From NCBI GenBank assembly GCA_964540295.1, contig CAZIMT010000029.1, positions 1 through 25,447 of the forward strand: a DNA stretch of 25,447 bases, written 5' to 3'. The DNA is from CAZCPB01 sp964540295 (GTDB lineage Bacteria > Planctomycetota > Phycisphaerae > Phycisphaerales > UBA1924). The notes beneath the pieces are model-generated. The model searched no databases. It was not told where the DNA came from and was given only the letters and a program-made list of their open reading frames with translations. A program made the position numbers and the translations under genes. Shown piece by piece: positions 15,620 through 22,702 of the stretch. Within the stretch, counting starts at the first letter, position 1, and each line of letters begins with the position of its first letter.

Positions 15620-15753
15620 AAGATCGGCTCTCCGAACCTTGTCTCCTTCCAGATAGGTCGGCTCTCCGCGCCGACTCTTCCTCAGGCTAGCTCCCCACTG
15701 CAAACCTTCTCTCCCTCCAGATAGATCAGCTCTCCGAGCCAACTCTTCCTCAG
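15620..15753. repeat. Tandem 68-bp imperfect repeat with hairpin core
   Basis: Bases ~15642-15685 recur with few changes at ~15710-15753, a period of 68. A partial third core (GATCGGCTCTCCGA) lies at 15622-15635. Each core can fold; the best is GTCGGC (15657-15662) with GCCGAC (15670-15675). It lies immediately after the LEPR gene stop. Confidence 0.75.
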
Positions 15754-15794
15754 ATCCTCCCGACCGAGCTTCACGCACAAGCGTGAGACAAAAC

Positions 15795-16004
15795 CCCCAA
15801 AGCTCTCTCCCCCCCAAGCCTTCAGACCCAAAAAAGCACAAGAAGTCATNNNNNNNNNNNNNNNNNNNNNNNNNNNNNNNNNNNNNNNNNNNNNNNNNNN
15901 NNNNNNNNNNNNNNNNNNNNNNNNNNNNNNNNNNNNNNNNNNNNNNNNNCCCCAAAGCTCTCTCCCCCCCAAGCCTTCAGACCCAAAAAAGCACAAGAAG
16001 TCAT
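15795..16004. repeat. Artefactual 55-bp direct repeat flanking a 100-N gap
   Basis: Bases 15795-15849 and 15950-16004 are identical over 55 positions with exactly 100 N between (15850-15949). As at 3240-3449, this indicates a one-k-mer contig overlap left uncollapsed. The first contig ends in the middle of the left arm of the terminator hairpin, a plausible reason for the break. Confidence 0.95.
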
Positions 16005-16023
16005 GCCGCAAAGCATGACTTCT
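15985..16023 (-). terminator. Strong rho-independent terminator after the Arg/Thr-rich gene
   Basis: AGAAGTCATGC (15996-16006) and GCATGACTTCT (16013-16023) form a perfect 11-bp stem with a 6-nt loop. On the minus strand the stem is followed, after a 5-nt spacer, by six U (15990-15985). It begins 32 nt past the stop of the minus-strand gene at 16056. On the plus strand a short U run follows within 5 nt, so it may also stop transcription coming from the LEPR gene. Confidence 0.8.
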
Positions 16024-16055
16024 CGTGTTTATCTTCTAAGTTTGATGCTGTTCGA

Positions 16056-16442
16056 TCAGGCCGCGCGACGAGCCGCGGTCCGACCCGTTCGCCGAGCCGT
16101 GGAAGTGCGACGAGCGGTGCTCGTGCCAGTTCCAGTGCCGACAAGCCGAAGCCCGCGAACGGTGCGACGCCGGGCTGCGGTGCGCTTCGCGGTCGCGCGG
16201 GTCCCGGTGGTGGTGGAGGTGCGGGCGGTCGAACGCCCCGTCGAACGCGCAGTTATGCGCCCAGTTGTGCGCGTGGCCTTGCGCGCCGTGGTCCGGCGCG
16301 CCGTGCGGACCGCGGTCTTCCCAGCCGTCGCGCGACGAGCCGTGCGCCGCGTTGTGGTCTTGGCCCGGCGCCCCGCCGTGGTCGTACGCCGAGTCCCGCG
16401 CGCCGTCGTCCGACGCGTCCTACCAGTTCTGCTCGTAGCCAT
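16056..16442 (-). CDS. Extremely basic Arg/Thr/Ala-rich histone-like protein
   Basis: A 128-residue protein starting MATSRTGRTRRTTARG. By hand count it has 36 Arg, about 40 Thr, 4 Lys and no Asp or Glu. The low-complexity pattern is of RRTTAR and TARR blocks with a short GLRLVGTGTGTSTARR break near 97-112. This composition matches nucleoid-associated, histone H1-like tails that bind DNA through charge, but uses Arg where most bacterial examples use Lys. The frame is supported by GGAG at 16449-16452, 6 nt before the ATG, and by the terminator 32 nt past the stop. Other frames are also open here, as expected for such a sequence; one is very rich in His/Asp/Gly but has a stop and no start. The DNA-binding role is inferred from composition only. 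Confidence 0.7.
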   Translation of the reverse strand: MATSRTGRTRRTTARGTRRTTTAGRRAKTTTRRTARRATAGKTAVRTARRTTARKATRTTGRITARSTGRSTARTSTTTGTRATAKRTAARRRTVRGLRLVGTGTGTSTARRTSTARRTGRTAARRAA

Positions 16443-16448
16443 GCTGAT

Positions 16449-16452
16449 CTCC
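16449..16452 (-). promoter_or_regulatory. Shine-Dalgarno GGAG for the Arg/Thr-rich gene
   Basis: GGAG 6 nt before the ATG at 16442. It decides both frame and start in a region where several frames are open; longer in-frame starts upstream lack such a site. Confidence 0.65.
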
Positions 16453-16517
16453 AAAAAGGCCGGCGGGGCGAACACACGCCGCCTCATCGATCTCGCACCC
16501 CGACCACGCCCCACCGC

Positions 16518-16655
16518 CTAAACAAAGAGGCCGCAGACCGTTTCGGGGTAACACCGGCGAGCCCGACCATCGTCCAGCAAACGCCCTTCCATGAGCCGCA
16601 ACGCGAACATTCCGCCCAGCCATGCAACAATCAAACCGATTAGACTCGAAAACAC
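16518..16655 (-). CDS. Possible small single-pass membrane protein (45 aa)
   Basis: A GTG at 16655 with GGGGA 6 nt upstream opens a 46-codon frame. Residues 2-22 are hydrophobic (FSSLIGLIVAWLGGMFALRLM), followed by a charged tail with two Cys (RARRCYPETVC). It lies 75 bp upstream of the Arg/Thr-rich gene on the same strand and only 42 bp from the divergent DAHP synthase start, so the two promoters would have to overlap. I recognise no family. Codon third positions are less GC-rich than in neighbouring genes, which weakens the call. Confidence 0.4.
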   Translation of the reverse strand: MFSSLIGLIVAWLGGMFALRLMEGRLLDDGRARRCYPETVCGLFV

Positions 16656-16697
16656 GAAGATTCCCCGGGCATTCCCGCCCACTCCCCGACAAGAGCA

Positions 16698-18110
16698 ATG
16701 AACCACACGCCCCAAGACCCGCCTCACCAAGACCCGCCCCGGCCCGCCGCCAGCACCGACCGCTGGACCCCCGATTCCTGGTCGAACTACCCGCAATCGC
16801 AGGAGGTCGCCTACCCCAACCGGGCCGCCGTCGCCTCCTGCGCCGCGACCCTGCGCGAGCTGCCGCCGCTGGTCACCAGTTGGGAGATCGAGCGTCTGAA
16901 ATCGTTCATCGCCGAGGCTCAGGACGGGAAACGCTTCCTGCTTCAAGGCGGCGACTGCGCCGAATCGCTCGACGATTGCAAGGCCGAGTCCATCACCAGC
17001 AAACTCAAGATCCTGCTGCAAATGTCGCTCGTCCTCGTCCACGCCATCAAAAAGCCCGTCATCCGCGTGGGCCGATTCGCCGGCCAATACGCCAAGCCTC
17101 GCTCCAGCCCCACCGAGACCCGCACCGTCAATGGCCAACCGCTGACCCTTCCGAGCTACTTCGGCGACCTCATCAACCGCCCCGAGTTCGACGCCGCCAG
17201 CCGAGCGCCCGACCCCTACCTCATGGTCCGCGCGTACAAACACTCGGCCATGACGCTCAACTTCATCCGCGCCCTCGTCGACGGCGGCTTCGCGGACCTG
17301 CACCACCCCGAGTATTGGAACCTCAGCTTTTTCAGCCACGCCAGCCTGCCACCTCACCGAAGGGCCGAGTACGAGCTGATGACCCGCACGCTCGCCGACG
17401 GGCTGCGCTTCATGGAAGCTCTCGGCGAGCGCACCGTGGACGATCTCACCCGCGTCGAGTTCTTCACCAGCCACGAGGGCCTGAACTTAGTCTACGAATC
17501 GTCACAAACTCGCAAGGTCCCGCGCCGCGACGGGTATTACAACCTCACCACCCACATGCCTTGGATCGGCGAGCGCACGCGCGCGCTGACCGGAGCGCAC
17601 GTCGAGTACTTCCGCGGCATCCAGAACCCCGTCGGCATCAAGCTCGGCCACAGCGCCAATCCCGCCGATGTCGCGGCGCTGGTGCAACGCCTCAACCCAA
17701 CCAGCGAACCCGGCAAAATCGTGCTCATCACCAGAATGGGCGCGGGAAAGTCGGCCGCTCTCCCGCCGCTCATCGACGCCGTTCGCTCTGCCAACCAGCG
17801 CGTCCTCTGGATCAGCGACCCTATGCACGGCAACGGCTCCACCACCGCCAACGGCACCAAAACCCGTACTTTCGACGCCATCGTCCAGGAACTCGAAGAA
17901 ACCTTCGACGCTCACGCCAGCGCCAGCTCGACCCTCGGCGGCGTCCACTTCGAACTCACCGGCGAGGACGTCACCGAATGCGTCGGCGGCGCGTCCGGAG
18001 TTACCGAACAATCTCTGCATCTCAATTACGCCTCACGCTGCGACCCAAGACTTAATTACCAGCAGTCATTAGAACTAGCATTCATTCTCGCGCGAAGAAT
18101 GAAGCGGTAA
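16698..18110 (+). CDS. 3-deoxy-7-phosphoheptulonate (DAHP) synthase, class II
   Basis: Condenses phosphoenolpyruvate and erythrose 4-phosphate, the first step of the shikimate pathway to aromatic amino acids. The 470-residue product is the plant/mycobacterial class II type: FLLQGGDCAE with metal ligand C87, GRFAGQYAKPRS (125-136), MPWIGERTRALTGAHVEYFRG (from 287), SDPMHGNG with H377, GGVHFELTGEDVTECVGGA with E419, and RCDPRLNYQQSLELAF with D449. All four metal-ligand positions known for the M. tuberculosis enzyme are present. The first ~20 residues are Pro-rich and probably disordered. There is no chorismate mutase fusion. It stands alone in its direction and is convergent with the phosphatase gene, 38 bp away. 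Confidence 0.96.
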   Translation: MNHTPQDPPHQDPPRPAASTDRWTPDSWSNYPQSQEVAYPNRAAVASCAATLRELPPLVTSWEIERLKSFIAEAQDGKRFLLQGGDCAESLDDCKAESITSKLKILLQMSLVLVHAIKKPVIRVGRFAGQYAKPRSSPTETRTVNGQPLTLPSYFGDLINRPEFDAASRAPDPYLMVRAYKHSAMTLNFIRALVDGGFADLHHPEYWNLSFFSHASLPPHRRAEYELMTRTLADGLRFMEALGERTVDDLTRVEFFTSHEGLNLVYESSQTRKVPRRDGYYNLTTHMPWIGERTRALTGAHVEYFRGIQNPVGIKLGHSANPADVAALVQRLNPTSEPGKIVLITRMGAGKSAALPPLIDAVRSANQRVLWISDPMHGNGSTTANGTKTRTFDAIVQELEETFDAHASASSTLGGVHFELTGEDVTECVGGASGVTEQSLHLNYASRCDPRLNYQQSLELAFILARRMKR

Positions 18111-18121
18111 TATCTACTCAA

Positions 18122-18139
18122 CACCAAGACGCCTCGGTG
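18122..18139. terminator. Small hairpin between convergent genes
   Basis: CACCAAG (18122-18128) and CTCGGTG (18133-18139) form a 7-bp stem with a 4-nt ACGC loop. The one mismatch becomes a G-U pair on the minus strand. It sits in the 38-bp space between the DAHP synthase and phosphatase stops, but no real U tract follows on either side, so termination is only plausible. Confidence 0.35.
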
Positions 18140-18148
18140 CCTTCTCTC

Positions 18149-19846
18149 TCACCTCTCCAGCATCTTCACCACCACCACCGTCTGGTCATCAGGCCTCTTC
18201 GTCAGCCCCGAGAACTGCCGCAGCTCCCAGAAGATCATCTCCAAAATCCGGGCCGCCCCCGCCTCCGGCTCGGCCCCGATCGCTTTCAATATCGCCGCCC
18301 GCAGCCCCTTCTTCCCCCACTTTTTCCCGTCAAAGTTCGTCGCGTCGTTCATCCCGTCCGTGTACGCCACCAGAACGTCCCGCGGCTGCAGGTCGTAAAT
18401 CCCGCGCTGATACCGCTGCGAACGGTCCACGCCCACCACCATCCCGCCCACACCCAACTCATCAATGTCCGCGTTGGTCGGCGCTCGGTGCTTGGGGTTA
18501 CGAACCACGATCGTCGGCTCGTGCCCGGCCGAGCAATACGTCAACCGCAGCGTCGCCGGATCAATCACGCCATACCAAAGCGTCGCAAACTCCATATCTA
18601 ACGTATCACGACACAAGGCCGTGTTGACGCGCGAGATCACCTCGTCCAGGTCGTACACGCCCTGCGCGTGCGCCCGCAACGACGCCCGCACGGCGCTCAT
18701 CAAAAGCGCCGCCGCGATCCCCTTCCCCACCACGTCCCCGATCGCCACTCCCAGGCTGTTCCCCAGCTCGATAAAGTCATAAAAATCTCCGCCCAGCTCG
18801 AAGCTCGGAAGGTATTTCGAAGCGATATCGAGCCCCTTGAAATTCGGCTGATTGCGCGGCAGCATCCGTCGCTGCACGTCGGCCGCGAGCTGAACCTGCC
18901 GCTGGATCCCCTTCTCTTCTTCCCGATGCCTCATCATCCGCGTCTGCTGCACCGCGACCGCCGACTGCTGCGCGATCGAACGTAACAACCGCCGGTCCGA
19001 CTCCGTGAACGCCCGCGGCCGCCGCGCGTACAACCGAATAATCCCGATCGGTCTCCCCTGAAACACAAGCCCCGCATTAATAAAACTAATAACACCTTCC
19101 GAGATAACCAAATCCGGGATCTGCACGCGATCGTCGCCCCGAAGATCCTCGGCCGTCACGATCTCGCCCGCCAGCGCCATCGTGTCGAACAACCGCTCTT
19201 TGCTCAACGCTTGCGGGTGCTGCAGCCATTCCTTGCTCAGACTCCGCGACGCCATCAGCGTGAGGTCTTCCTCGCTCGAACTCGTGATCCCGTCCGCGTC
19301 CTCACGCAAAAGCACCAGCGATCCAGCGTCCATTTCGAGCACGTCCAAGGCCGACTCCAGCGCCACCTCGAGCACGCGATCAACGCCCGCCGCACGAACC
19401 AGCAGCGAGCTCAACCTATACAACGCACCAACTTCCTTCACCCGATGCCGCAGTTCAAGCTCATCGCGGCACAGCTCCGCCGCCGCGAGCGCGAGAAAAT
19501 TTAGCGCTCGCTCAAGTGTCTCTCGCCCTCCCGCGCCCAGCGACGGCTCGCCCGCTCCCAGCACGATCGAGCCGATCGTCTCGCTCCCGATACGTAACGC
19601 GAACGACGTGCCCACCGCTGGCGCAGCAGCCTGCACGTCCCACGCTCGTGCCCCCTCGCTGGGCACCACGCGCCGACCGTCCGTATCACGCAGCTCCACC
19701 ATCAGCCCGGTGAACTTCGTCAGCTCCGCGCACAGCCGCGCTAGCGACCCATCGGTGAGAAACTCTGTGATCGAGCGCGGCGAGAGCGACGGCGGCGGCG
19801 TGCCAGCCGACGGGGGTGTGTTCGCAATCAGGTTCGGCGCAGACAT
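18149..19846 (-). CDS. GAF-domain PP2C (SpoIIE/RsbU-type) serine phosphatase
   Basis: A 565-residue cytoplasmic signalling protein. After a Pro/Ser-rich start, residues ~25-125 form a possible small sensor domain with LARLCAELTKFTGLMVELRD, resembling PocR-type domains. A GAF domain lies at ~137-300, a short coiled linker at 300-325, and a PP2C phosphatase domain at ~330-562. Metal-binding acidic positions are intact: D354 in GGDFYD, D371 in GDVVGKG, D497 in AYTDGMND and D553-D554 in PDDQTVVVVK. Such enzymes usually dephosphorylate anti-anti-sigma (STAS) proteins in partner-switching pathways; no STAS or RsbW kinase gene is in the window. GGA 5 nt before the ATG at 19846 supports that start; an upstream in-frame ATG lies at 19891. 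It follows leucyl aminopeptidase by 51 bp and is probably cotranscribed. Confidence 0.93.
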   Translation of the reverse strand: MSAPNLIANTPPSAGTPPPSLSPRSITEFLTDGSLARLCAELTKFTGLMVELRDTDGRRVVPSEGARAWDVQAAAPAVGTSFALRIGSETIGSIVLGAGEPSLGAGGRETLERALNFLALAAAELCRDELELRHRVKEVGALYRLSSLLVRAAGVDRVLEVALESALDVLEMDAGSLVLLREDADGITSSSEEDLTLMASRSLSKEWLQHPQALSKERLFDTMALAGEIVTAEDLRGDDRVQIPDLVISEGVISFINAGLVFQGRPIGIIRLYARRPRAFTESDRRLLRSIAQQSAVAVQQTRMMRHREEEKGIQRQVQLAADVQRRMLPRNQPNFKGLDIASKYLPSFELGGDFYDFIELGNSLGVAIGDVVGKGIAAALLMSAVRASLRAHAQGVYDLDEVISRVNTALCRDTLDMEFATLWYGVIDPATLRLTYCSAGHEPTIVVRNPKHRAPTNADIDELGVGGMVVGVDRSQRYQRGIYDLQPRDVLVAYTDGMNDATNFDGKKWGKKGLRAAILKAIGAEPEAGAARILEMIFWELRQFSGLTKRPDDQTVVVVKMLER

Positions 19847-19897
19847 CGTGTTCCATTCAAAGTGAGTGATTCGAAGTATTCGAACATTCAATTCGTC

Positions 19898-21421
19898 TTA
19901 CTTCCCCGTGTCGGCCTCCACCAGACTCGCCAGCAACCTGACCCCCCAACCCGTCGGCCCGTCCACCCAGCACCCCGCGTTCTTCTCCGACACATGAACG
20001 CCCGCAATATCAATATGAGCCCACGGCATCTTGGGCGTCACGAACGCTGAAAGGAACGCCGCGCCCTGGATCGGGGATGCCTTGCGGTTGGGGTTCGAGT
20101 TTACCAGGTCCGCGACCGGCGACTTCATCATTTCCACATACTCCGCGTGCATCGGCAGCCGCCACACACGCTCACCCGACGCGACGCTCGCCGCCTCCAC
20201 CTTCTCACGCAGCCTCGCGTCCTCGCAGAAATAACCCGCAAACACCGACCCCAGCGCCACGACCACCCCGCCCGTGAGCGTCGCGAGGTCCACGATGTAC
20301 GCCGGGTTCTCCTTCTCGCACGCCCAGCACAGCGCGTCGGCCAGCACCAGCCGCCCCTCCGCGTCGGTGTTGGTCACCTCGACCGTCACGCCGTTACGAT
20401 ACGTAATCACGTCATCAGGCCGGTACGCCTCGTCGCTGATCGAGTTTTCAGCAATGCTCAGCAGCGCGACCACGCGGCGGCGCGGCTTAATAACAGTTGC
20501 GATCGCGTGCATGGCCCCGAGCACCGCGCACCCGCCGTCCTTGTCTCGCTTCATCCCCACCATGCCGTTGTTAATCTTGAGCGAGAGCCCGCCGGTGTCG
20601 TACGTCATGGTCTTGCCGACCAGCACAATCGGCTTCTTGGCACCCGCACCGCTCCCCTTGGGCACATACTCCAGCCGGACCATGCACGGCTTGTTCTCGC
20701 TAGCCTTGCCAACATTAATCAACCCCTGCAGCCGCTCGCGCACGAGGTCCTGCCCTTCCAGCACCGTTACCTTCAATCCGACCTTGCGCGCGAGCTTCCT
20801 AGCCTGCTCGGCCATGTACCCGGTCGTGGCAATGTTCGGCGGGGTCTGGCTCAAGGTGCGCGTAAAGTTCGTTGATTCCGCGAGCGCCAGCCCGCGCGTC
20901 ATCCCCGCTGAGAAATCGCTGTCCGAAGAGCTCAGCACCAGACGCGAGCGCTTTGTTACTTTCAGCCGCGAACCCTTAAACTCTTCGCACACCCAGCCGA
21001 GCAACCCGAGGCCCTCGCCAAACGCCTGACCGCTCTCCGACGCCTCGAGTTCCTCGCCGCCGCCCCCGATCGCCAACCCGATCGCCAACCCGATCTCCAC
21101 GCGCACCAAACCGGCCTTGCTCGCCGCGAGCGATCGACCGACGCTCCCAGCGATCCCGCGCAGCGCGCCGACCGTGAACACTCCCTTCTCGCCGAGCCCG
21201 ATCAGAACGATTCTCTTGACCGCAGACTTCGCCGAGGGAAACGCTTCGACCACCGAGCCCGCTTCCCCCGTCGCCTCTGGGCGCGCCAGTGCCGCGGCCG
21301 CAACACCCTCGATATCCAGCCGCTTGCTCTTGGCGTCCAAAGGCTGCCCATTGAAATATCCGAGCACCAGCACATCGACCGAACCGGACAGCTTCGACGA
21401 CACCGCGAGCGACTGAAACAT
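19898..21421 (-). CDS. pepA: Leucyl aminopeptidase, M17 (PepA) family
   Basis: A 507-residue cytosolic exopeptidase removing N-terminal residues from peptides. The two-metal active site is complete: K270 and D275 in VGKTMTYDTGG, K282 in LSLK, D293 in MKRDKDGG, and D353, E355 and R357 in the signature NTDAEGRLVLADAL. These line up almost position for position with E. coli PepA. Small differences: the DMSGAA loop of the E. coli type reads DKDGGC here, and a Gly/Leu/Ile repeat (VEIGLAIGLAIGGGGEE, 108-124) sits in the N-terminal domain. The ribosome binding site is the best in the window. It lies 187 bp after the fucose-synthase gene on the same strand, with its own AT-rich upstream region. Confidence 0.95.
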   Translation of the reverse strand: MFQSLAVSSKLSGSVDVLVLGYFNGQPLDAKSKRLDIEGVAAAALARPEATGEAGSVVEAFPSAKSAVKRIVLIGLGEKGVFTVGALRGIAGSVGRSLAASKAGLVRVEIGLAIGLAIGGGGEELEASESGQAFGEGLGLLGWVCEEFKGSRLKVTKRSRLVLSSSDSDFSAGMTRGLALAESTNFTRTLSQTPPNIATTGYMAEQARKLARKVGLKVTVLEGQDLVRERLQGLINVGKASENKPCMVRLEYVPKGSGAGAKKPIVLVGKTMTYDTGGLSLKINNGMVGMKRDKDGGCAVLGAMHAIATVIKPRRRVVALLSIAENSISDEAYRPDDVITYRNGVTVEVTNTDAEGRLVLADALCWACEKENPAYIVDLATLTGGVVVALGSVFAGYFCEDARLREKVEAASVASGERVWRLPMHAEYVEMMKSPVADLVNSNPNRKASPIQGAAFLSAFVTPKMPWAHIDIAGVHVSEKNAGCWVDGPTGWGVRLLASLVEADTGK

Positions 21422-21426
21422 GAAAA

Positions 21427-21432
21427 CTCCTT
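21427..21432 (-). promoter_or_regulatory. Strong Shine-Dalgarno AAGGAG before pepA
   Basis: A full AAGGAG, 5 nt before the ATG at 21421. Most other genes in the window have only GGA/GGAG or nothing, so pepA is likely translated well. The DNA just upstream (about 21475-21515) is AT-rich compared with its surroundings and may hold the promoter; I could not assign clear -35/-10 boxes. Confidence 0.75.
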
Positions 21433-21516
21433 ACATGAAACCCTGATCTACCGCGATCTGAAAACCACCCTGACGCATAATCTTTAATATTGTTCATCTT
21501 CAATCTATACTGTCGA

Positions 21517-21540
21517 GTGGCACAGGCTTCCAGCCCGCAT
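21517..21540 (+). repeat. Dispersed GTGG-CAGG palindromic repeat, copy C
   Basis: GTGGCACAGGC followed by TTCCA and GCC gives a GGC/GCC-centred palindrome at 21524-21534, then a long pyrimidine-rich tail with eight T. It lies between the fucose-synthase and pepA genes. The right arm is more diverged than in copies A and B. Confidence 0.6.
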
Positions 21541-21608
21541 CCCGCCCTGCCTACCTCTTTTTTTTAGCTTTACTTTCCTCAGTCGTATTCCTCACTCGCT
21601 CTCCCGCA

Positions 21609-22586
21609 TCACCTCGTGCTGCCGTGCTCCCTGTACCACTCGATCGTCCTCATCAACCCTTCCTCGAATCTCATCTTCGCCTCCCACCCCAATAACTTTT
21701 TCGCCCGCGTGGTATCTAAGCACCGCCGCGGCTGACCGTCTGGCTTGGCCGGGTCCCACACGACCTCCCCCTTGAACCCTGAAAGTCTCACGATCAAACC
21801 CACCAGATCGCGGATCGTGATCTCGAACGACGCGCCAAGATTGATCGGTGTCGGCTCGTCCATCACCTCGGCCGCCCGCAGCACGCCCTCGGCCGCGTCA
21901 TCCACATACAAGAACTCCCGGCTCGCCAGCCCCGTCCCCCAGCACACGATCCGCGACTCGCCCAGCCGCGTCGCTTCAACGCACTTGCGCACCAGCGCCG
22001 GGATCACGTGCGAACTTTTGAGGTCGAAGTTGTCCCAAGGCCCGTACAGATTCACCGGCAGCACGTACGCGCTCTTCATGTTATATTGCAATTTATACGC
22101 GTCGAGCATCTGCCACGCCGCCTTCTTGGCCACGCCGTACGGCGCGTTCGTCTCCTCGGGGTAGCCGTTCCACAGCTCTTCTTCGCGGAAGGGCACCGGC
22201 GTGTGTTTCGGGTAGGCACAGATCGTCCCGACCTGCACAAACTTCCCGCCGCGCTCGACCAGCCCGTCGAGCCGCGCACGTTCGATGAGGTGCATCGCCA
22301 TCGCCATGTTCGCGTAAAAATACCGACCCGGGTTCGCGAGGTTGGCCCCGATCCCGCCGACCTCGGCCGCCATGTGCAGCACTACGTCCGCCTTGTTCCC
22401 CGCGAACGCCTCGGCGTACAGCCTTGAAGCCCCCGACTCGGTCGTCAGGTCATATTCGCGCCGCCGCGGCACAAAGATGTTGACCGCAGGCACGCCACGG
22501 GCCGCCAGCCGCTCCATGACGCAACGCCCCAGGAACCCCGCGCCCCCAGTCACGATAATCCGCCGATCTTTCAGGTTCGTGCTCAC
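21609..22586 (-). CDS. GDP-L-fucose synthase-like NAD-dependent epimerase/reductase
   Basis: A 325-residue extended short-chain dehydrogenase of the Fcl/WcaG type. This type converts GDP-4-keto-6-deoxymannose to GDP-L-fucose for surface glycans. Visible are the Rossmann motif GGAGFLG (14-20), REYDLT, the family-specific AAEVGGIGAN (73-82), an active-site strand GTICAYPK (120-127), catalytic Y150 and K154 in YGVAKK, NLYGPWDNFD and SSHVIPAL with H193, and FLYVDDAA. The catalytic Ser position of E. coli Fcl is Thr121 here; Cys123 is kept. No GDP-mannose 4,6-dehydratase is nearby, so the substrate is inferred from family. It is divergent from the EEP-domain gene (116 bp). Confidence 0.9.
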   Translation of the reverse strand: MSTNLKDRRIIVTGGAGFLGRCVMERLAARGVPAVNIFVPRRREYDLTTESGASRLYAEAFAGNKADVVLHMAAEVGGIGANLANPGRYFYANMAMAMHLIERARLDGLVERGGKFVQVGTICAYPKHTPVPFREEELWNGYPEETNAPYGVAKKAAWQMLDAYKLQYNMKSAYVLPVNLYGPWDNFDLKSSHVIPALVRKCVEATRLGESRIVCWGTGLASREFLYVDDAAEGVLRAAEVMDEPTPINLGASFEITIRDLVGLIVRLSGFKGEVVWDPAKPDGQPRRCLDTTRAKKLLGWEAKMRFEEGLMRTIEWYREHGSTR

Positions 22587-22661
22587 ACCTCAGTGTAACC
22601 CGCAAGAGATCCCCGAGGCCGCCGTCTCATCGATCTCGCCTCGCCGCCGCCGCAGTCGCCG

Positions 22662-22688
22662 CCGTCGATACCGCCGATACCGTCGATA
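22662..22688 (+). repeat. Three 9-bp tandem units in a divergent intergenic region
   Basis: CCGTCGATA, CCGCCGATA and CCGTCGATA in direct succession, between the fucose-synthase and EEP-domain starts. It may be chance in GC-rich DNA or a small regulator-binding array. Confidence 0.5.
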
Positions 22689-22702
22689 CCCTTTTCACCG
22701 CC

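Larger units (their letters stand above)
15613..16055. other. Gene-free region with tandem hairpin repeats, a gap and a terminator
   Basis: After correcting the duplicated 55 bases and 100 N, about 288 bp lie between the LEPR gene and the minus-strand Arg/Thr-rich gene, tail to tail. The region holds two and a half copies of a 68-bp repeat, a small TCACGC/GCGTGA hairpin (15771-15786), a run of seven C and a strong terminator. Open frames here on the minus strand consist of repeat translation and are not credible genes. Confidence 0.75.

Noticed and set aside
15795..16004. The 55-bp direct repeats as attachment sites or target-site duplications
   Set aside because: Both cases have exactly 55 bp and exactly 100 N between copies, with no mobility genes; an assembly cause explains them fully.
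15587..16011. Minus-strand frames with GELIYLEGEK-like repeats
   Set aside because: They are translations of the 68-bp repeat and of the duplicated contig end across N; no start or SD.
16003..16521. 172-codon plus-strand frame (Val/Arg-rich) opposite the Arg/Thr-rich gene
   Set aside because: It begins inside the terminator hairpin, lacks an SD, and its Val/Arg/Ala bias is the expected antisense of Thr/Arg codons.
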